This document shows positions 23,987 to 36,113 of a DNA stretch of 64,000 bases, piece by piece. The notes below the pieces were generated by a model. The model ran no database searches and had not been told where the DNA came from. It saw only the letters and a list, made by a program, of their open reading frames with translations. The stretch's first letter is position 1, and every line of letters begins with the position of its first letter. The stretch is from Cryptomeria japonica (lineage: Eukaryota; Streptophyta; Pinopsida; Cupressales; Cupressaceae), in assembly GCF_030272615.1 (NCBI RefSeq), contig NC_081411.1:155458971-155522970 (forward strand). Reading direction: 5' to 3'. Made by a program: the position numbers and the translations under genes.

Positions 23987-24939
23987 TGTTGGCAATTGAC
24001 ACTCTATTGGTTGGTTTCACTATGTTGTCATTGATGAAAATATGCTATTGTGTTTCAGCTTCATGTTTTGGTTCAGTTGTGTACTGGCAGGTACTTCAAA
24101 GATACTTAACCGGCACCGGCACAAGCACCGACACCAGAAGGACAAAAGAATTTCTTTGGTTATTGGCAAGGCAGGCCGACATGGTTTAGTAAAGGTTATT
24201 GGTATTGGATGCCAACATATCTTGGATCCAGCATCGGCAATTAGTTTTTTATATTTATGCATTTATGTTATCTGACCAACATGTAATTTGATATTGTATA
24301 TATCTTTGTAAGCCGACATAAGGCATGTAAATTTGTATAGGGTATAAAAGTCAGTTTGATAGATCATTTTGATATAGACATGCGATAGGAGATTATGTAC
24401 ATGCAAATGTAATATGATGCGAAATATATCAGAGAGATCATGTATGTGAGGAAATTCATGTAAGGTTTATTCCAGTAACAGGTTTAGGATTTCAAACTAG
24501 AACAAACAGAGCTTAAATCAGAACTGTATTCAGGCATAGAAGATGTTATCTTAGCAGTTCACACTTCTTTGAGTTGTAGTCTTGAATTTTATGTACTCAG
24601 TGAGACTCTTTTTGTGATTAAGCAGTGTGCTCTAGGTTGTAAGCCTTCTTGCAAGTGCAAGTCCCTCATATTTTGTAATATCTCTTCATATGGGTAGTGG
24701 ATTGATATTGTGGGTCACAAATCCCACTGTGGTTTTTCCTCTTTGAGGTTTTCCACATATAAATCTATATGTTATGGTTCTCATTTATGTGATTGGCTTA
24801 TTGGTTGCTTTACTTCTTTCAATTTTGTATGTATCGGTAATATTGGTTGGTGTATGCATGTTTTAATAAGGCTAAAATTAATCATTCGAGTATAACACTG
24901 ATTCACCCCCCCCCATCTCAGTGTTATTGGATTCCAACA
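23987..24939 (+). repeat. C 5' LTR
   Basis: 953 bp from tgttggcaattgac to gattccaaca, followed by the primer site. Contains a C-run (cacccccccccatctcag) near its end. The matching part of the 3' copy starts at 56817. Confidence 0.9.
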
Positions 24940-24941
24940 AT

Positions 24942-24954
24942 TGGTATCAGAGCC
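24942..24954 (+). promoter_or_regulatory. C primer-binding site (tRNA-iMet)
   Basis: tggtatcagagcc, two bases after the 5' LTR end. Confidence 0.88.
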
Positions 24955-25007
24955 ATGTGCCTCAGAGGAAGTTTAACAGCTTGAGGAAGATCCTGAAACC
25001 GGAATCC

Positions 25008-26006
25008 ATGGATATGGCTTTGGAGAAGCAACTTGAGATGGCTCCTGAAGATTATGATGCTGAAAGATTGAAGAACTTTAAGCTACAAGATGAATCGAAT
25101 TGTACTAAGGAATTCATTCTTGTCCTACAACAAAGGTTATCATCTGTTCGGGCTAGGAGGAAGGAACTTTTGCAAAGTCAAGATAATGAAGAGAAAGATG
25201 CACTTAAGGAACAATGTAAGAAATTGAGTCAAGAGAACATGGTTATGAAAAATGAGATGCTATAACTATGAGAATGCCTAAGGAGATTGAGGATAGAAAG
25301 AAGAAGAAAAAAATTCTTGTTGTATCCTTGAAGAACAAATTTGAAGAATTTGGTAGGTTGATTCATGAGAATGATATGTTGAGAACTGATTTAGTACAAT
25401 CGCAGAGTAATGAATAAGAGCTTGAGAGACAAATGATAATTTTGAGAGAATATTTAACTACTACAAGTGAGTATAAAGAAAAATTCAAGATTATCTTAGC
25501 ATAGCTAGATGAGGTATTGAAGAGAGAAAGGTAGATTGGAGATTCTAGTGGACTTGGATCTGAGCAAGGACAGAGTTCCGGTACTGCTAATGAAGATCAA
25601 AACCATAAGGCACCAATAAGGCAATTTAATCAATGGTAGATGTTTTTTTTGCAATAGATTTGGTCACATGGCTAGGCAATGTAGAAATAGAGCAAATCAA
25701 AACCCTGATTTTGCTCCCGATAAATGTTCCAGATACAATAAGTATGGTCATAAAACAGAAGATTGCAGAATGAATGTTAAATGTTATGCATGTGGAAAAT
25801 TTGGACATATGGCTAATCAGTGCAGGTCAAGCAATTTCACCGGTTTTAGCAAAGCAATTCAAAGGAACAATGTCACATGTTATGCATCTAATGAGGTTGG
25901 ACATATTGCTAAATTTTGCAGAAGAAAAAATCCACCGGTTGGTAATGGAGGATCAGATGAGAAAGGGAAAGAGAAGGTTAGTGAGATTTGGCAAGAATAT
26001 ACTTAG
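25008..26006 (+). pseudogene. C ORF1: coiled-coil protein with four CCHC-type knuckles
   Basis: Probably a gag-derived RNA-binding protein. The first ATG after the primer site gives MDMALEKQLEM. Residues to about 85 are Glu/Lys/Leu-rich and look coiled-coil (FILVLQQRLSSVRARRKELL). A shift near 25262 and a second one before 25641 (in a T run) compensate, so start and end share one frame. Four knuckles follow: CFFCNRFGHMARQC (25641-25682), CSRYNKYGHKTEDC (25725-25766, second Cys replaced), CYACGKFGHMANQC (25782-25823) and CYASNEVGHIAKFC (25878-25919, second Cys replaced). Two can bind zinc as written. Copia gag usually has one knuckle, so the row of four is unusual. No capsid (UBN2) domain is seen. 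Confidence 0.72.
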
Positions 26007-26486
26007 AGATGGGTTAGAAAGACTGAAGAAGAATCATTAGATGGGAATGTCCCAGTTACTTATCTGGTAGAAGAGGTTGCTCCTACACTGACAGGTAGCT
26101 CATCCGGTAACTAAGGCGGACTCCTTAGGGGTAGGCAAAATTCATGAAGATGTTGCATATGCCTCAAGAAGAGGTTCTAGAAGATGTTCCATATATTGGA
26201 GATATTTATCTGGCATGGATATGTTGTGAGCGAGATCTAGTATATTTCATCGGTAGTCATTTATGTTAATGGAAGATTAGGGTTTTTATCGAAGGTTAAA
26301 AGGTCGAATTGACTTCATTATTGATCACCTTGCATTCAGAGTGACTTCAGAGTGATTTAGAGTGACTAAGAGAGATCAAAGGTAATTCATAGCTATCAAA
26401 TTTCTTCTTGAGCAATTTCAGTGACGTCTGGAAGAATTTGTTGGAGGTTTTCATTGAGAGCGATCAAAAGGTACTTTTCTTTAAAC

Positions 26487-29243
26487 ATGGAAGCGGGATC
26501 ATCATCTATTCCCATTTTTGTTGCAAAACCGACTGTAGTAGAGGTCAAGGATCACCCCAGGCTAATTTTTATGCAATATCCACATGTGGCTACCTTGAAG
26601 GATTCAGTTGGAGCTTTTTCTCGTATTCCAGAGGGAGTTGTCTATGTAGAGGATGTTAGGGCTTATATTCACTATCACATTGAGGACTTGGGAACTTTTG
26701 AAATTAAGGGCATGAATATGAGTGAGTTGATGGGAGAATCTGGAAAGATCAAACCGATATTCAAACATATTGAAGATCTAGGGTTTATCGACATTCTGGA
26801 TATTCCGGAATTTGAGAATGAGATAATTAGATATTTTTTGAGCAGAGTATATGGGAAATTTATATGGCTAAAAAGACCTTATAAAATCACCAAGGATGCC
26901 ATCTGGGCAATTACTAGTTTATCGTCAGTTGGGAAACATCCAGACAAGAAGGTTTCAAATGATTTCATGAGAAATATCACCGACACGACATCTGACAGAA
27001 GATCCATGAGAGTGAGCATTATCACCGACACGGATATTAGATTCGGTAGCATGATCATCAGGTATAAAGTAACTCAGTCAAACCAACTGAATTTTGTTTC
27101 CATATCATGCATTTTGGTTGCATACAAAATGATGAGAGAGATTTTAAAATTAGATCTATGCGGTTGGATGCTAGATGAGTTGTTAATAAACCTAGGAAAA
27201 ATTACGAGAGGAAAGAAGGGTACATTCTGGTATGGCAACTTGATAGTTTGCTTGATGTTATATTTCATGAATGATACACCTGGTTTTGGTAAGAGGCAGT
27301 GGGAATTTGACATCCCAGTAGGGAGACAATTGAAATTGTCAATTGTTGCTTTAGGAAGTCAGAGAGATGACAAGGTATGGGGATATTTTAAAGCATTCCA
27401 AAAATCTATGAGATCTAGGGTAAGGGTACCTGAGCATATTGTAGAAAAATATTCAACTAACATATGCTTCATGGTAAAGAAGGATGAAACACTAATGGAA
27501 GTAGTTAAGCCCCAAAATATTTGGATTGAATAAATGGGATATGAGGTGGATGCACAAATTCTTGATGCCTATGCAAAAATGCTAATTGATGCACTAATTG
27601 ATGAGGCAGAGAATCCCTATTGTACTGCACAACATAAAACACAAGAGGTTTAAAAAGAGTTCAACTGGAAGAAAATAGAGAAGCAGGAAGGGACAGAAAG
27701 AAAATTTGTGGAGAAGGTCTCAAACGACATTAAAGCTTTAATTGATGTTGTCCCAGAAAAAGGCATGAAGAAGAAGAATCGAGAAGTGCATATTGAGCCT
27801 GTTACTGCCGATTCAAAATCTTAGGATGACACATCATTGGTATTTAAGAGAGTTGTTATGAAAAAAACAAAAGAAGCAAAGGTAGAAGCTAAGAATCAAC
27901 TGGCTAGGAAGGTTACAATAAAAATACTAGCACAAAAGAAAGAACCAAAGGCAACACCTTCAGCTGCATCCGGTACCACAAAGAGGAAGAAGAAGAGTGA
28001 CATTGACTTAGCAATTGAATCTGGTAATGTGACTATCATACCACCTAAAACTTGTGCAGAATTAGTAGATGAAATCATTAGTTGAAGAATATTCAATTTT
28101 ATTATGAACACTTAGAGGATGATGAACAAAGAGAGGTAGAGGAAGCAGTCCTATTATATCTGGATATTAATAAGAAATCCTTAAAGAAAATCAAATACTG
28201 GCTGAATTGTACAATATGTTAGATGCTAGAAGACTATCAGTCATGCAAGAAGATAAACATATTAAAATTCAAGAGCTATTATCTATTTGTGTTACTATTG
28301 CTCCAGATGAAATGGAAAAGACACTTGAGGTGGCAGACAGAAAAGTTTGCAATAGTAAACATAGAATAACTAGTGTGATGCTAGGAAGAGTAAATGAAAT
28401 AATAAAGGAGACTCAAAAAGCATGGGTTAAATTTCTTGGAGAGAATAGAGGATTCTTTACTTCACTAGAAACCAAAACCGACACTGTAGATACCCTGGTT
28501 GAAGGAAAAGGAAAAGGGATTATGGGTACTTCACCCTAAGTTTTGAAAAATAATAAGATAGTGGAAGTTGAGCCCCCTGTAAATACAAATGTATAGAAAA
28601 ATATTGAGATACCAGTTAATACAAAGAGTGAACAAGATAATGTTGTATAGGATACTAATATTGAGGATAATTGTCCTCTAGATACACATGTACAGGTTGA
28701 GGTTACAGTTCCTACAAAGGAACTGACAGTTACACAGACTACACCAAGTGGAAAAGCCACTAGTGCAAGTGAGGAAGTTATAAAGGATAAATCTTCATAA
28801 GAAAAGAAAGGGGAATCTGGCAGGGAACCGGTAGTTGGTCCATCATTGTTATCAATTGACACCTCACAAGTCGAAAAGAAAAACATAACAGAGATGAGTC
28901 CCACTAAACTCATGATGATGGTAACACAAAGACTAATGAAGGAAGCATCCACAAACAAAGGGATTATAGATCAATCAATCACTGTTTTACACAGACTAGT
29001 CCCGGAGTGTAAGATTGAAAATAAAGCAAGCTCATCTGGCAAGCTTAAAATAATTATTGAGCATATTTCAAAGGATTTTCAATCCTTACAGCAAATCTCA
29101 AACCAGAAAGAACTAGAGAGATTTACTTAGGATAAGAGAGCTGCATTTGATTAGGTAATTGAATCTGAGAAGAAAAATATTCATGAGAAGTTGATACTAG
29201 TAGAAAATTCTTTGAAGCAAAATACAAATATATATAGGGTATG
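26487..29243 (+). pseudogene. C ORF2, 5' part: long unrecognised protein
   Basis: I do not recognise this protein. The ATG at 26487 gives MEAGSSSIPIFV and the frame runs unbroken to 27531. It is a compact, globular-looking region with many aromatic residues (YFLSRVYGKFIWLKRPYK, WYGNLIVCLMLYFMND). Its layout recalls plant transposon-associated helical domains, but I cannot assign one. Then come stops near 27531, 27651 and 27822, a Lys-rich segment (TKRKKKSDIDLAI), a frameshift between 28083 and 28200, and a Glu/Lys/Thr-rich region with further stops to 29130. The end (HEKLILVENSLKQN) looks coiled-coil. The frame reaches Gypsy-B at 29243 and resumes in phase at 56187. No DSG, DDE, YXDD or HHCC motif is visible. 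Confidence 0.62.
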
Positions 29244-30783
29244 TCGTGCACGAGCACCTAGTTTTGAGTCCAATTTCTTCATTTTGGTGTGTTTATTCAT
29301 AGTTTGTTTTGAAGTTGGTAAATAAGAGTCTTCTGTTAGGTCCTCAAATGTTTTTGAAATGTTTTGGTAGGTTGAATGTCCTTAGGACAATGCATTTGCT
29401 CAATTTTGGCTTGTAAGCCTAAAATGGCATAATCTTGCATTTTAATGTAAAATTTCTTGAATAGACTTGTTCAGTATTAGGACATGTTAATGTAATGGTC
29501 TTTAGTCATCCTAGATGGTTTGGAGGAGAAAACAAAGCATGGAAGGCAAAAATGCACTTTTTGGCAAAAGTTGTCAAAGTTGCTTGACAACTTTTTGCAT
29601 TTTTGAGCAAAGGGTTTGTTAGGAAACCGATGGAGAGTTAGTTAGGCAAAAATGGAATATAAATGCTCTGAGAATAAATTTAATGATGTTTTTGAATGCC
29701 TGGATTAGATTGGAATACAAATTGGAGACCATTTTTGAGTTTTACCTTGCATTTTTCAAGAATTAGAGCAGCACTCCATACTTAACGGATTGATTGCATT
29801 TTTGTTCTTTGCTTGTTTTTTTTGACATGTTCTTGTAGTGATCAGGAAGTATTTTGGTTAATTTTATTGTAGGTTTGAATTGAGTTTTCAATTTTGCAAG
29901 CTCTCGGCCTAAGTAGGGGTTTGAGAGGCCCAAACATGGTTCCAGCTTCAAGTCCTTTGAGTTCTTCTCAATAACCCTTGGGACTCAAGCCATGGAGCCT
30001 TTGTATAGTTTACATATTCTTCATTTTCCATTGGAGGTTATTGAAAGGCCAAAGAGCACCATTTCCTAGGCAAGCTCAGTCATAGCCCGGTTAGGAAATG
30101 AATAAAATTATGCAAGTGCTTGCAGGGATGAGCAAGGTTGGAAGTGTAGAGTGTTTGGCATGAGAAAGTGGGGTGTGGTAGAGTATATGTGTGAGTTTTT
30201 AGGTATGGTAGATCAAGGAAGACACTAAACCCTTAGGAAAAGACCAAAACAAGCCAAAAATCACCTAAAACAAGCATTTCTTGGGTTTTGTACCTATATG
30301 GTCATACTGAGATTTCTCATGTCATAAATTGGAAAGTAATCCAAAAAGGGTATCCTGATAATCAAAGAGTTTGTGTTGGTCTTTGGGGAAATTATGAGAA
30401 AATCCACAAAAACCGGTTAGGTAGGGCTAATTGGGGCTCTAGGGCTACTAGGCCTAGAAAATAGGGAAAGGAAGGAGCAATCGGGAAATGAATCAAACCC
30501 ATACTCAAAACTAGTTGATTACGCTTGGAAAACATCATAAACACCTACTACAACCTTTGTAAGCATTTTTTAGGAGATTGAGGGTGTGAGGTTGGATTTA
30601 CCCTTATGAATCACAACCATGCCTGAGCAACCAGTGAGCACATCTTGATTGGGAGCATTCCAGGAGAGTTGATATGTCTAAATTTACTAGTAGACCAGGT
30701 GAAAAATGAAGGGAGCCCACTAAGACAACACTTGACTTCCCTTAGACAAGGAATTAACTCTCTTTGAGTATCCCTCCCCATCA
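29244..30783 (+). repeat. Gypsy-B 5' LTR
   Basis: Runs from tcgtgcacgagcacctag to ctccccatca. Contains the hairpin arms aaaagttgtcaa and ttgacaactttt (29567-29595) and an AATATAAAT TATA-like site near 29656. Confidence 0.85.
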
Positions 30784-30786
30784 TAG

Positions 30787-30798
30787 TGGTATCAGAGC
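30787..30798 (+). promoter_or_regulatory. Gypsy-B primer-binding site (tRNA-iMet)
   Basis: tggtatcagagc, three bases after the LTR end. Confidence 0.88.
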
Positions 30799-30825
30799 AA
30801 CCAAGATTTGGGAAGAAGCCAGTAC

Positions 30826-31298
30826 ATGACAAACACTAAATCAGTAGGAGAGAATAGTCTAAGGATGGTGACCAATGTAGAACTAGCCAAGAAGGTAGAA
30901 TACCAAGAGGAAGAAAATAGGTTCCTTAGCGAAAGATTACTGCAATTGGAGAGTAAACTAGATGCAGTTGAAGATAAAACTGAGAAAGTGACAATCAAGG
31001 TCAATGAGGAGAAGGATAAAGAAGTTGTAGAAGAGGATAGGACTCTTGAACCAGACCCTATTCTACCTAAAGAACCTTTCCTTAAATAAATCAAAGCCTT
31101 GGGAGGAAAATCGCTAGAATGAGTGCCACTTTTTGTGGAAAAATGGAGCCTGAGGTAGTACTGGAATGGATAGAGGGATTGGAGAATCACTTTGAATGTG
31201 ATGGAATCAGTGAGGCACAAAAGGTGAAGGTGGCCAAGTCTAGATTGAGAGGGGCAACATTGACTTGGTGGAAATTTATTCAAGAAGAGAGGCAAAAA
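30826..31298 (+). pseudogene. Gypsy-B gag, N-terminal part
   Basis: ATG at 30826 (MTNTKSVGENS). A coiled coil (LLQLESKLDAVEDK) and acidic stretch precede the gag domain (ENHFECDGISEAQKVKV, RGATLTWWKFIQEERQ). Stops occur at 31087 and near 31120, where a +1 shift also lies. It parallels Gypsy-A gag at 11431-11900. Copia-D interrupts it after ERQK; the TSD is aaaaa at 31294-31298 and aaaag at 50463-50467. Confidence 0.82.
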
Positions 31299-31666
31299 TG
31301 TTGGAAATGTGCCTCTAATTCACTTGACATATATGGGTTGATCAAGTAGCCTACACCAATGGAACAACAAAGTGTTAATTTCTTGTTGTTGAACATGTTC
31401 TGATCAGTATGACTTACACTAGTGTCTTCCTTTCTAACGGGATAACTTCTCTTTTCAGGAAGACTGCATCAGAGTTCTGTCGATGACCCGATGGAGCTAT
31501 CTTAGGTGATCCGGGTTGTCATCGGCTATCAAAGGTTCCGGTTTGGAGTTATGTCGATACCCGATGAACCTACCTTAGGCACTCCGGGTTCATATCAGCA
31601 ATCGGGTCAATATGATGAAGGCTACGTTGAAGTCTCGATGAGTCTTCTCTATTTTGTCTCCAAGAG
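31299..31666 (+). repeat. Copia-D 5' LTR, first piece
   Basis: Matches 49290-49661. Ends at aagag (31662-31666), the target site of E. Contains degenerate repeats of the theme tcgatgacccgatggag...cttagg. Confidence 0.9.
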
Positions 31667-34600
31667 TGTAATGCCCCACCAGGAAACCCCTAAGGGTTTA
31701 AGTTAAAAACACTCAAATAGAGTGTAAATAATTTTTTTTTTATATTAATACTAAGAGTAGTTAATTATAAGTTACAACATTAAGATAATTTGGGGTTATC
31801 TAAAACTTAGATACCACAACGGAAGGCTAAATGAACCTAAGGATTTTCCCAACACGATTACATAACCTTACACCTAACTCAACTTGCGTCAAATGATACA
31901 TAAATCTAGATGTCTTAATTGTGGGATAATGCTTAAGACATGATTATATATATGTTTAATGATTTGACATCTTAAAATAGATAGGAAGCGTTCATTTACT
32001 TTGGTGGTTAGGAGGCCATTGAGAGGTTATTTATTCAATGCACATTAACACCTAATTAATTTAAGAGGCCTCCCTTAAGGTTTAATGCGATTTAAATAAC
32101 GAAGTTCATTCATTCGGTTTTAAGATATTCACCCACATTGATATCTTTCTTGAATATTAAAAGTATGGTTAATAAGAAGAATTCGTTCATTAAGGATTAA
32201 ACTCCCATTAATAGAGTGTGGTTCCCTCATTAAGGTTTTGAGCATAACCAAACTAAAGATTTATAGTTCCTTCATGGAGGATACCACGTGAGTAGCCATA
32301 GAATTCATTGAAGTTTTTAAAAAATGCTAATAAATGGCTAAATTTGTTAAGATGAAAATGTATTAGGATACATGAGTTCATCCTTTATATTAAAGTATAG
32401 ATAGCAAGATGATATTCGTTATTAAAGGATTAAAATATAAGTTCATAGTGACGTTCTTCCATTAGGATTAGAATATAACTATCTTATTGCATGTCACTCT
32501 TTTTTAGTTAGATGAAGTTAACATGAAGATATACCTTTGCTAAGATTTAGATATAGACAACTATACAAATACTTCCCATTTTAGTTCAATTTTAGCAATC
32601 ATAAGAGATTCCTTTATTAAGGTTACAATTATGGATAAATAGTTGAGTTAGCCCAATTTCCAAGTTAATTTTGGTAAGGATTATTTGTTGAGATTAAAAA
32701 TTGCAATAACTAAACAAATTCATCCAATATAGTGAAACATAACTAACATGGCGTTACTCATTTACTAAGGTAAAAAGGTACATATCTATATGAGGTTCAT
32801 CCTTTAAACTCCATCTTATAATTTATAACATTAATTCTAACTTCATTTACCATTCACATTCATTCATTTTACATGCTTAATAACAAGTTAATCCAATGAT
32901 GTAACCCAACAAGATTCTTTCCACTATTACTACTTTTAATTAACATTATCAAAATACTTTTACATAATCTTAATTACAATATTTTATGAACCTGATTACT
33001 ACATTTGCCAAGATGAATAATTTTATGCACTTTGATTTAAGTTCATTAAATTTCCACCATACACTTATACAAGATAACAACCATACATGATAACTTGAAG
33101 TATGAAATAAAAGAGATAAGGCATCGCATAACACGGATATGATCTCGGAGTTCACCCCTATAGGGCTACATCTCCGGGTCTGCTCAACTGCAAGACCCCT
33201 CTGGCATTAATATCGTTAGGAATACATAATTTATAAGTCTTTTACATCTTTGCCACTTAGGCGAAACAACCAATATACAATAGATACCTCGGTCGGAAAT
33301 TACATAATGATCCATTTTGAAGGGGATCCAACTAAACACATCAAGCAATTACAGGCTCTAATGACTGACGATTCTCTGACGAGGGACGTGACCGGCTATG
33401 ACCAACACAAGTAACCAGACAACAGGGTCCAAACAAACCTATCAAGGCCTTGCCAGTACTTAACACAAGCAAAAAACATAAATTAAAACTTGCCATATTT
33501 TCCATTATCTATTTCTCATTATCGGGAAGGAAAGTAACTAGACTATTTATTTTACTAAAGAAGATATCATTAACTTCCAAACTTCCAATTGATACATTAT
33601 TAAATTTTCTGATGATCCTATTAGCATATCATTTGAGCTTTCAAATTTTCCTATGATGAACTTAAAAATACTTATACATTTCAGATTTCCATTTCTAAGT
33701 TCTCAGAATAATCAGATCGAATCAAAAGGTGTTGTTGACTATCGTAATAATTTTAAAAAGAAATCACCAATTGTTAAAAACTATTCAGTATATACATATA
33801 TAAATATATATAAATTTCTTTCAAAAATATATATATATATATATTAATCATATTATTTAATAACTTTCGAATTTCAAATTTATGATTTATTAACACATAT
33901 ATTAACCTCCACACTAAATATATATTAATAAAAATTAATTATTATTTAAAAACTTTATTTAAAAAAAAAAACTATAATTAAAACCAAATTATTTATTTTA
34001 TTATATCACATTTTTTTTAAAATAAAAATAAAATAATAAAAAAAGAAAACTAAAATAACCACGGGGGGGGGGGGGGGTTCCACGTGGACCCCACGTGCCC
34101 CCCTTGGTAGCTCACGCTACCATTGGTAGCGCTGCTACCAAATGGTAGCAAGCGGCTGCCATGGGCAGCGCTGCTACCATTTGGTAGCAGTCCGCTACCA
34201 TGGTAGCAGATGCTACACCCCGTGGTGGGGGTTTATCCCTGCCACGAGGGTTCTTGCCATTATTTTTTTTTTTGTTTTATTTTTTTTATTTTATAATAAA
34301 ATTTATCTACTGTCAAAAAGTTACACAGCAAAAAAAAAATTACAGTCTCCCAGAGACTTTAAAATTTCATTTTCCAGCAACATGGTTTTCTCATAATTAA
34401 TTTTTTTTTTTATTCTTCCTTTTTTTAAAATCAAACACCATCATGGCCAGGGAGATTGATTTACACAAATCAATAACAAACCAAAACCCCATAAAAGTAA
34501 AACAGTAATAAACTAAAAACCCCCAAATTTCCTTTCATTCATAGTCACTAATATATTTTTTTTCCAGCATGTTTTAAAACAACAGTATGAGAAATTTTAT

Positions 34601-36102
34601 TGCAAGAACATGATTTTCTAAATACCCAAAACAAACTTCCAAATGGATTTATTCAAAACCTGTAAACCTTTTAAACATTCATGATCCAAAAACAACCAAT
34701 ATGGATTTTTTAAAAAAAAAAAACAAACAGAATTTCATGAGGAAGATACAAACACATTTTTTTTTTGATTCACAATGAAATAAGGAATAAACAAAAAACC
34801 TACCTCCTTTAGCTTTCCTGGCAAGAAATTTGAAGAAGAGCCCACCTGTAGATCAATCCATGCTTCCAAAATCTTTCCATCTTCCTTCCCCAAAACCCCT
34901 TTTTTTTTTTCCAAAAAAAACATCCCCAAAAAGAAAGAACCCCCAAAAACATTTCCAAACTAGGTTAAATGAGAAACCCTATTTTTGCCCTAATTTTCAA
35001 TTTCGAATTTAGGCATTTTTTTTTTTTTTTGAAAATAAAAGAACATGAAAATGGAAACCATTATTTTCCACTGCTCAATAAATCTAACTTGTCTTATTCT
35101 AATTAGAATTAACATGCTTCTATTTCTTATTTAATTCTAATTTTAATCTCTCAATATCTATTTAGGCCTACATTTATATTTTGAACTGTTAGCTAGGGTG
35201 AGATATTTAAATTAATTTAAATCTCAAAAATCAATCATTTATACTATATCAATTTGCAAGTAAAAAGAATAATTTCCTTTCTAAAACGCATAACTCATTA
35301 AATTCGTTGTTATTAAAATTAACTATTAAATTAACTCGCTACAACATAATAAAGCGACCTTTTTAAATGAATGACTAATCTAATGCAAGAGTCTTATTTA
35401 TTCTAATTCTCAACTACAAATGCGTAAATGAGCACGCTAATCCAAGTTTAATACCTTAAGCTTGCTACATTAATAATTAAAGCAATCTCTTTAAATTAAC
35501 AATTAATCTTATAAAGGAAACTACCTATTTAAATTTCTATATCACTAATGTGTACGTCTACTCATTAAATTGAATTTAATACTTAGGATAACAAACTTCA
35601 CTTACCTTGCACAAGGCACGCAAATCGAGGAAGTCCACCAAATCACATGACACGCAACCCAATGCAAGGAAAGCCCCACGAATCCACACACGATGCTCAC
35701 CTAACCATGGCTAAGGCAAGATGAAAGTTTAATGACCCCCAAATCCGAATTCTAAGGATGGAGGAGGTTTACTCAAACCTGCGAATCCCAAAGAAGATGA
35801 ACCTCGCCCTAGGCGATGTTGTACCTGCAATCTCCTGCACCCATGAATTCATGCAAGCATACATATACATATACATATACATATTCAATGAAGGCGTTAG
35901 CTCGAGATTTATCACAAGAGTTAGGAAACAATTACATATACACAAGAATCGATGCACAAGTACAATAATAGGTATGCACGATTATTTATATTATCTAAAC
36001 TACACATTGCATCATGGCTAACCTTCCATTCAAGAATGCCACATAGGAAGTCAATCAAGGTCAAACAGGTTTTACAAGTCCGACTAGGGTATGGGCATTA
36101 CA
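31667..36102 (-). repeat. E left LTR (3' LTR in element orientation)
   Basis: 4,436 bp, AT-rich, non-coding, with a GC-rich island at 34061-34260. Small frames such as 35758-36021 recur in the other LTR simply because the LTRs are copies; they show no domain. Confidence 0.93.
34061..34260. promoter_or_regulatory. GC-rich island with G-run, CACGTG pair and hairpins in E LTR
   Basis: A run of 15 G is followed by two CACGTG (G-box) hexamers at 34081-34086 and 34092-34097, then about ten GGTAGC or GCTACC hexamers. The stretch 34140-34182 is a strong imperfect hairpin (AAATGGTAGC ... GCTACCATTT around GCTGCCATGGGCAGC). The rest of the LTR is AT-rich. The same block is at 42301-42497. Role unknown; promoter or packaging structure are possibilities. 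Confidence 0.6.
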
Positions 36103-36113
36103 TTCTCCTCCCC
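36103..36113 (-). promoter_or_regulatory. E polypurine tract
   Basis: On the minus strand GGGGAGGAGAA directly precedes the left LTR. This sets the element's orientation together with the primer site. Confidence 0.8.

Noticed and set aside
32970-33155. Small frames repeated in both E LTRs (also 34142-34396, 35758-36021 and others)
   Set aside because: They recur only because LTRs are copies, sit in AT-rich DNA and differ by indels in the second copy; no domain is seen.
34740-35012. Lys/Pro-rich 60-codon frame repeated at 43066-43248
   Set aside because: Part of the E LTR, made of A-rich and C-rich runs; no evidence of coding.
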